Shown: piece after piece, positions 1 through 4,393 of the stretch
Position numbering within the stretch: position 1 is the stretch's first letter
How the letters are laid out: each line of letters starts with the position of its first letter
Origin: Bacteroidales bacterium
Lineage (GTDB): Bacteria > Bacteroidota > Bacteroidia > Bacteroidales > UBA3824
Assembly (NCBI GenBank): GCA_017530465.1
Contig: JAFXMJ010000411.1
Location: 1 to 5,036, forward strand
Direction: 5' to 3'
DNA: 5,036 bases
The notes under the pieces: model-generated
Told to the model about the DNA's origin: nothing
Databases searched by the model: none
Seen by the model: only the letters and a program-made list of their open reading frames with translations
Made by a program: the position numbers and the translations under genes

Positions 1-1
1 G

Positions 2-292
2 GGCTTCCCCGGACAGCGTTTTGTGATAACGCCCGGCATCATCGAACTCGGCGACAAGCAGTATTTTTACAACGAACAACTCGGCGAACAGATTGTGGAC
101 AGCGTTGATTTCGCCGTACTCGTAGGCGCAAAACAGACCGCCCCGATATACGACGGACTTACAAAAAAATCGTTCCCGACCGACAAAATCTACGTCGCCC
201 AAAACCTCAACGACGCGGCTACTTGGGCATTCTCGCGTACCAATCCCGGCGACGTGGTGCTGTTTGAAAACGACTTGCCAGACTTGTTTTAA
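2..292 (+). CDS. MurF-type Mur ligase, C-terminal fragment (5' end outside window)
   Basis: This is the last 96 codons of a gene whose start lies upstream. The first GTG at 23 is an internal Val codon, because the frame is open from base 2. The segment matches the C-terminal domain of Mur ligases of the UDP-MurNAc-tripeptide:D-Ala-D-Ala ligase (MurF) type. It has the VITPGIIELG motif, then a YNEQLGEQI helix, FAVLVGAKQT, and a closing GDVVLFENDLPDLF. From memory, the FENDLPD ending is typical of the Mur ligases encoded next to Ddl in Clostridia and some Bacteroidales, rather than of the MurF-alanine racemase fusions common in Bacteroidota. The enzyme would act in the cytoplasm and join D-Ala-D-Ala to the nucleotide peptide using ATP. 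The next gene encodes a Ddl-type ligase 48 bp downstream with no promoter or terminator between, so the two are probably co-transcribed. The Mur ligase family is well supported. The exact substrate is inferred, since the ATP and UDP-MurNAc domains are not visible. Confidence 0.85.
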   Translation, partial: GFPGQRFVITPGIIELGDKQYFYNEQLGEQIVDSVDFAVLVGAKQTAPIYDGLTKKSFPTDKIYVAQNLNDAATWAFSRTNPGDVVLFENDLPDLF

Positions 293-340
293 TTATTCAA
301 AAAAATCGAAAAATCAAAAAATTGAAAATCGTAAATAACC

Positions 341-1579
341 ATGATAACATTAGCAGTATTATTTGGCGGGGTTTCGGTGGAACACGAAATCTCGGTAATT
401 TCGGCGGTGCAGACCATCAAGGCATTCCCGGAGTTCAAATACAACATCGTTCCAATCTACATATCCAAGGAGGGCGCATGGTACACCGGCCCCGGACTTA
501 CCAACATGTCCAACTACCGCAACATGAAGAAACTCCTCTCGTGGTGCGAGCAGGTGTATATGACGCCCACTCGCGGCGACTTCAACCTCTACCGCACGAA
601 GACCAACATGTTTAAGAGCAAGGTGGTAACAAAAATAGACGTCGCATTCCCGATTCTCCACGGCAGCTACGGCGAGGACGGCTCGTTGCAGGGCTTCTTT
701 GAGATGATTGGCCTCCCCTACGTGGGAAGCAACCTCCGCGCATGCAACATCGCCATGGACAAAATTGCCACCAAATATATGTGCAAGGCCAACGACATTC
801 CGTGCGTTGACTATATGTGGACGACAGACCGCGAATGGTTTGAGCAGCACGACGCAGAGAAGGCTCGCGCCGAAAAGATTGGCTATCCTCTCATCGTGAA
901 GCCCGCCGGATTGGGTTCGTCTGTGGGTATTTCCAAGGCAGCAAACGCCGAGGAACTCGACCGCGCCGTGGATCTCGCAGCCAAGTTCACCGACAAAATC
1001 ATCATCGAAAAGATGGTGCAGAATCTCCAAGAAATCAACTGTTCGGTGTATGGCAGCTACCACGACTGCCACGCCTCGGTACTTGAAGAGCCTCTGCGCA
1101 GCGGCGACATCCTCAGCTATCAGGACAAATACATGGGCGGAGGCGCAACGAAAGGCGGCAGCAAGGGTATGAAGATGGGCGGCAAATTTGGCGGTGCAAA
1201 ATCCGCTGGCAACAAGGGCATGTCGGGTTCGCAGCGCAAATGTCCCGCCGACCTTCCCGAAGACGTCACCAAGAAGATTCAGGCTCTCGCCATCAAGACT
1301 TTCAAGGAGATGAACGCCTCGGGCATCATCCGCATCGACTTCATGCGCGATTCGGTGAGCGGAGATGTGTATGTCAACGAAATCAACGCCATCCCCGGCT
1401 CATTGTCGTTCTACCTCTGGGAGGCCACGGGCAAGAAGTTTGTGGACGTTCTCGACGAAATCATCAATATCGCCGTCAAGGAATCGGAAGCCAAGCACAA
1501 GCTGCTGTCGAGCTTCGACCAAAACATCTTCGCAATGGGCGGCGGCTTCACTGCCGGCGCGAAGGGCGCAAAACGATAA
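341..1579 (+). CDS. ddl: D-alanine--D-alanine ligase family protein (ATP-grasp) with expanded Gly/Lys lid loop
   Basis: This 412-residue cytosolic ATP-grasp ligase is expected to condense two D-Ala for peptidoglycan. Family motifs occur in order: GGVSVEHEIS (9-18), LHGSYGEDGSLQG (106-118), YVGS with MDK (127-141), IVKPAGLGSSVG (185-196), SYQDKY (259-264), RIDF (331-334) and NEINAIPGS (346-354). By comparison with E. coli DdlB, E16, S193 and Y264 match the catalytic Glu15/Ser150/Tyr216, and D333, E347 and N349 match the Mg ligands. A Tyr in KY favours D-Ala-D-Ala over D-Ala-D-lactate. The protein is longer than usual (about 300-370). Residues 265-299, directly after KY, are a Gly/Lys/Ser-rich stretch where DdlB has a short lid. 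The C-terminus (399-412) is also Gly/Lys-rich. SLSFYLWE after the Mg motif resembles the clostridial Ddl subfamily paired with a Mur ligase. The ATG at 341 places the GGVS motif correctly. The leader is A-rich with no Shine-Dalgarno. Confidence 0.92.
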   Translation: MITLAVLFGGVSVEHEISVISAVQTIKAFPEFKYNIVPIYISKEGAWYTGPGLTNMSNYRNMKKLLSWCEQVYMTPTRGDFNLYRTKTNMFKSKVVTKIDVAFPILHGSYGEDGSLQGFFEMIGLPYVGSNLRACNIAMDKIATKYMCKANDIPCVDYMWTTDREWFEQHDAEKARAEKIGYPLIVKPAGLGSSVGISKAANAEELDRAVDLAAKFTDKIIIEKMVQNLQEINCSVYGSYHDCHASVLEEPLRSGDILSYQDKYMGGGATKGGSKGMKMGGKFGGAKSAGNKGMSGSQRKCPADLPEDVTKKIQALAIKTFKEMNASGIIRIDFMRDSVSGDVYVNEINAIPGSLSFYLWEATGKKFVDVLDEIINIAVKESEAKHKLLSSFDQNIFAMGGGFTAGAKGAKR

Positions 1580-1633
1580 ACTACTCTTTATACGTCAATT
1601 TTTTTGAACGTTAATTACCGAAAATTTATCGTC

Positions 1634-1684
1634 AAATACCGAAAATTTTTCCAGTTTATTTGGAAAAATTTTCGGTATTTTTTT
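1634..1684 (+). terminator. Intrinsic terminator of the Mur ligase-ddl unit
   Basis: A perfect 20-bp inverted repeat pairs 1634-1653 with 1661-1680 around a 7-nt loop (GTTTATT). The stem ends in AATTTTCGGTATTT and runs into an unbroken T-tract (1678-1684). It lies 55 bp after the ddl stop codon. A second copy of the left-arm core, TACCGAAAATTT, sits upstream at 1616-1627 (the core in the stem is 1637-1648), so an alternative larger hairpin is possible. The T-tract runs directly into the promoter of the next gene. Confidence 0.9.
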
Positions 1685-1712
1685 GTTAGGACAAAAATTA
1701 GGATTATATTTG
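1682..1712 (+). promoter_or_regulatory. Bacteroidota-type promoter for the Fur-family gene
   Basis: TTTG at 1682-1685, a 19-nt spacer, and TATATTTG at 1705-1712 match the Bacteroidota consensus TTTG-N19-21-TAnnTTTG exactly. The start of transcription is expected a few bases after 1715, giving a 5' UTR of about 25-30 nt. The -33 element is built from the T-tract of the preceding terminator. Confidence 0.8.
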
Positions 1713-1728
1713 CGGCGAAACATCAACA

Positions 1729-1742
1729 TTATGCAATCATAA
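1729..1742 (+). promoter_or_regulatory. Candidate operator: 5-4-5 palindrome before the Fur-family start codon
   Basis: TTATG-CAAT-CATAA is an inverted repeat that ends 3 bp before the ATG at 1746 and lies downstream of the predicted promoter. Fur-family regulators often control their own genes through AT-rich palindromes, so autoregulation is possible. The site does not match the 7-1-7 Fur or PerR box, and a 5-bp arm can arise by chance in AT-rich DNA. In RNA the same bases could form a small hairpin beside the start codon. Confidence 0.3.
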
Positions 1743-1745
1743 CAA

Positions 1746-2189
1746 ATGGACGCTTCTATCGACAATCTCCTCGCCGCCGCCAAAATCCGCGCCACTGCAA
1801 ACCGCATCCTCGTGGCACGGACGATGTTGCAATCCGAAAAACCGCTGTCGCTCATCGAACTCGAAGACGCACTTCTAAGCATCGACAAGTCGGTGATATT
1901 CCGCACGTTGAAACTTTTTGCCGACCATCATCTTGTGCACGTGATAGAGGACGGCTCGGGCTGCGTCCGTTACGAAATTTGCCACAGCCACGCCCATCAC
2001 GACGACGAAGATGGCGACGAACACGATGACGACGACCTGCACCCGCATTTTTATTGCGAGGTCTGCCGACAGACTTTTTGTCTGAACGAAATCAAATTGC
2101 CGCACATCGACGCGCCGGAAGGGTTTGAGGTAAGGACGGTGAATTGCGTGGTGAAGGGCGTGTGCAGGAAATGCAGAAAGAAACAATAA
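1746..2189 (+). CDS. Fur-family metal-responsive transcriptional regulator with His/Asp-rich insert
   Basis: This is a 147-residue protein of normal Fur-family length. The N-terminal winged helix covers about residues 1-75. SLIELEDALLSIDKSVIFRTLKLFADHHLV (35-64) contains the recognition helix and the family's typical [VI][FY]RTL motif. The C-terminal dimer and metal-binding domain has HPHFYCEVC (99-107), the family's HxHFxCxxC signature, and CRKC at 140-143. C104, C107, C140 and C143 would form the structural zinc site. Residues 80-101 are an unusual run of His and Asp/Glu (seven His in 22 residues) placed just before the metal-binding motif, so the protein may bind or sense extra metal. The subtype (Fur, Zur, PerR or Mur) cannot be fixed from sequence. 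The HFYCE and KGVCRKC patterns resemble a Bacteroidota-wide Fur clade as I remember it. It sits alone between its own promoter and terminator, with no target gene next to it. Confidence 0.93.
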   Translation: MDASIDNLLAAAKIRATANRILVARTMLQSEKPLSLIELEDALLSIDKSVIFRTLKLFADHHLVHVIEDGSGCVRYEICHSHAHHDDEDGDEHDDDDLHPHFYCEVCRQTFCLNEIKLPHIDAPEGFEVRTVNCVVKGVCRKCRKKQ

Positions 2190-2214
2190 AGGCCCATTAA
2201 CATTTCTTTACATT

Positions 2215-2283
2215 TTGCAGACTTTCGGGCTAAATGTGGTAAAAAAAGGTGAGATTTAGCCCGAAAGTCTGCAATTATTTTTT
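2215..2283 (+). terminator. Terminator of the Fur-family gene (21-bp perfect stem)
   Basis: Bases 2215-2235 pair perfectly with 2254-2274 around an 18-nt loop rich in G and A. The stem is followed by T-rich sequence and a six-T run at 2278-2283. It begins 25 bp after the stop codon. The opposite strand has no T-tract at the other end, so it should work mainly in the + direction. The stem is longer and the loop larger than in most intrinsic terminators. Confidence 0.82.
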
Positions 2284-2295
2284 ATTCTATGCAAA

Positions 2296-2329
2296 TTTGT
2301 TCTGTAATCCAAAGTTTTTTATATCTTTG
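2296..2329 (+). promoter_or_regulatory. Bacteroidota-type promoter for the non-coding region
   Basis: TATCTTTG at 2322-2329 matches the -7 consensus TAnnTTTG exactly. TTTG at 2296-2299 is a -33 element with a 22-nt spacer, one base longer than the usual 19-21. It lies right after the preceding terminator, so it starts a new transcript near 2335. No protein gene starts until 2673, which makes it the likely promoter of the RNA below. Confidence 0.65.
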
Positions 2330-2335
2330 CATTTG

Positions 2336-2623
2336 ATTATCTAACCTTAAAAGAGGTAGAAAATCGTATGTATATACTGTAAGGCGTTTATGACACTATG
2401 TTTTTGACGTTCTGAAACTTCGCAACTTTCATGTAACGTACTGTCGAAGACTTAGCAGCGATAAACGTCCGTGGGTGTGTAGTATCAGTACGCACAGTTT
2501 TAGTGTGTACATAATTATTATACATTTACGGCGTGAGGATTCGCTGCTCGGATTGACAGTACGGGTAATGCGAAGACCTCAGAACGTGGAAACGAGCAGA
2601 ATATGGATTCCACGCTTTTTTTT
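2336..2623 (+). ncRNA. Candidate structured non-coding RNA with a long interrupted rod (6S-like shape)
   Basis: A promoter at one end and a terminator at the other frame about 288 nt with no usable reading frame. Bases 2407-2587 fold into one long rod. The paired segments are 2407-2415 with 2579-2587 (9 bp), 2418-2424 with 2569-2575 (7 bp), 2437-2445 with 2555-2563 (9 bp), 2454-2461 with 2541-2548 (8 bp), and 2466-2472 with 2528-2533 (6 bp, one bulge). These are separated by internal loops, the largest 12 by 5 nt. An apical hairpin (2475-2480 with 2490-2495) sits inside. The 5' part has a small hairpin, CTAACCTT-AAAA-GAGGTAG with one bulge. A roughly 180-nt rod with internal loops resembles 6S RNA, and Bacteroidales have a described promoter-to-terminator RNA class, Bacteroidales-1. 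I cannot confirm membership in either. The 70-nt 5' extension and the HTH gene downstream also allow a regulatory leader. Structure is well supported; identity is not. Confidence 0.6.
2585..2623 (+). terminator. Intrinsic terminator at the 3' end of the candidate RNA
   Basis: CGTGGAA (2585-2591) pairs with TTCCACG (2608-2614) around a 16-nt loop and is followed by eight T residues (2616-2623). The first three bases of the left arm also belong to the closing stem of the rod (2407-2409), so the two structures compete there. The stem is only 7 bp, so termination may be incomplete, which would leave read-through for the HTH gene 50 bp downstream. Confidence 0.65.
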
Positions 2624-2627
2624 GTAT

Positions 2628-2654
2628 CCTGTCTGAAATTGGAATCCAGTCAGG
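2628..2654 (+). promoter_or_regulatory. Hairpin in the leader of the small HTH gene
   Basis: CCTGTCTG (2628-2635) pairs with CAGTCAGG (2647-2654) with a single T-T mismatch and an 11-nt loop. It lies between the RNA terminator and the ATG at 2673. It would be present only in read-through transcripts, or in a transcript from a promoter I do not see. Bases 2640-2648 can instead pair perfectly with 2604-2612 in the terminator's right arm, so two alternative folds exist. Confidence 0.35.
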
Positions 2655-2672
2655 CACAACAACTTCCAAACT

Positions 2673-2897
2673 ATGGGCATACATATTGGAAAGGCAATCA
2701 GGGAACGGCTGAAAGCGCAAGGGCAAAGCGTTACATGGTTCAGCAAAAAAATCAACCGTTCACGACCTACTTGCTATGACATTTTTGACAATCCGGCAAT
2801 TGACACCGAATTGCTTGAAACAATAAGCCGAGTGCTAAACTACGATTTCTTCAAAATCCTCTCTGACAACTTATCTTCCCCTCTGTCGGAAAAATAA
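2673..2897 (+). CDS. Small XRE-like helix-turn-helix protein
   Basis: This 74-residue protein is almost entirely a helix-turn-helix fold. Helix 1 is HIGKAIRERLKAQG (4-17), helix 2 is SVTWFSKKI (19-27), and the recognition helix is about residues 29-38 (RSRPTCYDIF). DTELLETISRVLNYDFFKIL (44-63) then forms the closing helices. The order IG..I...L...G.SV.WF...I..SR...Y.IF....IDT.LL..IS..L.YDFF matches small cytoplasmic DNA-binding proteins widespread in Bacteroidales, as I recall them. It lacks a C-terminal sensor, peptidase or dimer domain, so it may need a partner or act as a dimer. No toxin gene adjoins it. No promoter of the TAnnTTTG type is visible between 2624 and 2672, so expression may come from read-through of the structured RNA upstream. 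Its 3' end overlaps the first of two direct repeats. Its targets are unknown; the neighbouring promoter is one candidate. Confidence 0.82.
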   Translation: MGIHIGKAIRERLKAQGQSVTWFSKKINRSRPTCYDIFDNPAIDTELLETISRVLNYDFFKILSDNLSSPLSEK

Positions 2898-2960
2898 TAC
2901 AATTATGTAACAAAATACTTATCAGCGTCGGAAAAAAATTACAATTCTGTTATAAAATTC
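2886..2960. repeat. Pair of 33-bp imperfect direct repeats, 42-bp period
   Basis: Bases 2886-2918 and 2928-2960 are the same in 27 of 33 positions. Both begin TCGGAAAAA, continue with TACAATT, and share AAAAT near the end. The first copy includes the last codons and stop of the HTH gene. The second ends 13 bp before the -33 element of the next promoter. A 42-bp period is four helical turns, which would place two bound proteins on the same face of the DNA. The repeats could be regulator-binding sites or the trace of a local duplication. Confidence 0.5.
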
Positions 2961-2972
2961 CGATACCAAACT

Positions 2973-3004
2973 CTTGATTTTTAGATAGATATAACATAAC
3001 TTTG
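2973..3004 (+). promoter_or_regulatory. Bacteroidota-type promoter for the secreted-protein operon
   Basis: TAACTTTG at 2997-3004 matches the -7 consensus exactly. CTTG at 2973-2976 matches the -33 TTTG in three of four positions, with a 20-nt spacer. Transcription should start near 3010, giving a leader of about 25 nt before the ATG at 3036. That leader contains a small hairpin (TAATCT-AAAA-AGATTA, 3015-3030) just before the start codon, which could affect translation. Confidence 0.75.
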
Positions 3005-3035
3005 TCATCAAAACTAATCTAAAAAGATTACTGTT

Positions 3036-3494
3036 ATGACAAAAAAATTGCTATTATTATTTGTGTGTGCAATATCATTCGCAAATATCGCTTGCGCACA
3101 AAAAATCAAATTGCCGTATCCAAGCCAGGTAGCGTACATCTCGGAGACGGAAAATTCGATGCTCTTAGACGTTACAGTCTATAACTGCAAGCCCAAGGAA
3201 TGTATCTATTATGCGAATATGGACGCCATTTATGAAGTGCTGTTCATTGGCATCGTGGATTCCAAGCGGTATGCAAAGCCGTTCCTGTCGTCGGCGCAGG
3301 AGGACGACCCATATCTACAAGGATTGTTCAACAACGGCGGGTTCAACTCCTTCATCGTTTCCAACAAGATGGGCGACAAGGGCAAGACCAAAGACAAGCA
3401 GAAGTACTACAACGTTACTGTCAACGTCAACATGAAGGCACTCAAAGCCTCGCTCGCCCGCAACAACAAAATCAACACATTCGGAATATACTAA
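3036..3494 (+). CDS. Exported small protein of unknown function, first gene of the secreted operon
   Basis: This 152-residue protein has a clear signal peptide: KK at 3-4, a hydrophobic core LLLLFVCAISFA (5-16), and a type I site after ACA (A21|Q22). Cys20 does not sit in a normal lipobox because Asn is at position -3. The mature protein of about 131 residues has no membrane segment and no domain I can name. It starts with a short segment ending in a possible disulfide pair (C51 and C56 in NCKPKEC). YEVLFIGIV (66-74), FNNGGFNSFIVSN (98-110) and YYNVTVNVNMKALKASL (124-140) follow. These recall a family of small secreted Bacteroidales proteins with a VLF.GI ... FF..GG ... V.V....LR..L pattern, which I remember only loosely. 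It leads the operon, with 11 bp to the next gene. A role with the two exported proteins behind it is inferred from position alone. Confidence 0.85.
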   Translation: MTKKLLLLFVCAISFANIACAQKIKLPYPSQVAYISETENSMLLDVTVYNCKPKECIYYANMDAIYEVLFIGIVDSKRYAKPFLSSAQEDDPYLQGLFNNGGFNSFIVSNKMGDKGKTKDKQKYYNVTVNVNMKALKASLARNNKINTFGIY

Positions 3495-3505
3495 TCTTAA
3501 ATGCT

Positions 3506-4390
3506 ATGAAAAAAATCTATCTAACATTATTTCTGATGCTTGGCGCGCTGATGCTCTCGGCGCAAGACGTGGTTACAACACAGCCAAGTATTGTGGTGGT
3601 CCCCTTAATAAAACAAGGTGAGGACTACAGGACGGTATATGAAAACGACCCCAATATGCGCGTCGTAATCAATGAGATATGCAACGCATTCAATTCACGG
3701 TTAGCCGGCAGTACAAAAAACCTTATAGCGGAGTTGCAGGCACAAAGCCAGTCAAGCGAAGTGTACGGAGGGGGAACGCAGCAGGATTTAAAATCTTTGG
3801 CTGCGCAGACTACGGGTGCAGACATCTATGTACAAGCGGAAATACAAACGTATTTTGCGTCCTCTGGCAATTCAGTAGATGTTATACTGACGGCATACGA
3901 CATAGCTGGAGGCCCCAACGTGTCCAACAAGAATGGTTCTTCGGGTGAACTGTATAGCAACAATGTAGCCGCACTAGCAAGGAGAGCGCTGGCAAGAATA
4001 ACAGACGATTTCCTCAACGACATACAAAACTACTTCAACAGGATTGTCTTGGAGGGCAGGACGATGAAGGTTGAATTCCTGATAGCCGAGGGCGTGGATG
4101 TTAACTTCCGCACCGAAGTGGGCACCGACGAGGAGGAACTTGGCGATGAGATTGTGGAATGGATTCAGAAAAACGCTTACAAAAACCAATCCCACCGTCT
4201 GGCTAAAACAACCTACCGCATTATGTATGATGTTGTAAAAATACCCATCAGGGACGAGGACGGCAACAATTACGATCCGGAAACATTCGCAAAAAAACTA
4301 AATAAATTTTTGAAGTCCTTCGGACTCACGTCAGAGCGCGATATTGTGGGCAATTTTCTTCACGTAACTATTGACGGCATAAAAGAATAA
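3506..4390 (+). CDS. Exported DUF6175-like protein
   Basis: This 294-residue exported protein has the signal peptide KKIYLTLFLMLGALMLSA with cleavage at A19|Q20. The mature chain opens with PSIVVVP (27-33). A segment follows with ADIYVQAEIQTYF (105-117) and VDVILTAYDI (124-133), then the helical AALARRALARITDDFLNDIQNYFNRIVLEGR (155-185, amphipathic). The last part has VEFLIAEGVDVNF (189-201), VEWIQKNAYKNQ (217-228), VVKIPIRDEDGN (243-254) and FAKKLNKFLKSFG (261-273). This order (PSI.VVP, a predicted ADI.....W/Y strand, then IPL/IPI.DE.G and a K-rich helix) matches the Bacteroidota DUF6175 family as I remember it. The alternating strand and helix pattern suggests a relation to the CsgG/LpoB/TolB-N fold, but I infer that. 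Function is unknown; the protein is probably periplasmic or on the outer membrane. It overlaps no gene but is 11 bp after the first gene and 3 bp before the next, so all three are one transcript. Confidence 0.85.
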   Translation: MKKIYLTLFLMLGALMLSAQDVVTTQPSIVVVPLIKQGEDYRTVYENDPNMRVVINEICNAFNSRLAGSTKNLIAELQAQSQSSEVYGGGTQQDLKSLAAQTTGADIYVQAEIQTYFASSGNSVDVILTAYDIAGGPNVSNKNGSSGELYSNNVAALARRALARITDDFLNDIQNYFNRIVLEGRTMKVEFLIAEGVDVNFRTEVGTDEEELGDEIVEWIQKNAYKNQSHRLAKTTYRIMYDVVKIPIRDEDGNNYDPETFAKKLNKFLKSFGLTSERDIVGNFLHVTIDGIKE

Positions 4391-4393
4391 ATT

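Noticed and set aside
293..340. Promoter or regulatory site between the Mur ligase and ddl genes
   Set aside because: It is an A-rich 48-bp spacer with no TAnnTTTG element and no stem; co-transcription is simpler.
359..1072. Long antisense open frame (237 codons) opposite the ligase gene
   Set aside because: It is a shadow of the high-GC third-base codons of the ddl frame. It has no start signals, and its protein is low-complexity His/Val/Leu-rich with no family motif.
2368..2415. Micro-frames in the RNA leader (for example ATG at 2368 coding MYIL, and ATGs at 2390 and 2398 coding five residues)
   Set aside because: They are very short and overlap, with no run of regulatory codons as in an attenuator peptide; chance is the simpler reading.
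2336..2672. tRNA, tmRNA, RNase P or SRP RNA
   Set aside because: I see no cloverleaf, T-loop or tRNA-like end and no hallmark core sequences of RNase P or SRP RNA.
2526..2726. Antisense 66-codon frame across the RNA terminator and the HTH start
   Set aside because: It overlaps a better-supported RNA and gene. No promoter or motif supports it.
3036..3110. Lipoprotein signal at Cys20 of the small secreted protein
   Set aside because: The bases before Cys encode Asn-Ile-Ala, so position -3 is not a typical Leu, Val or Ile; the A21|Q22 type I site is a better fit.
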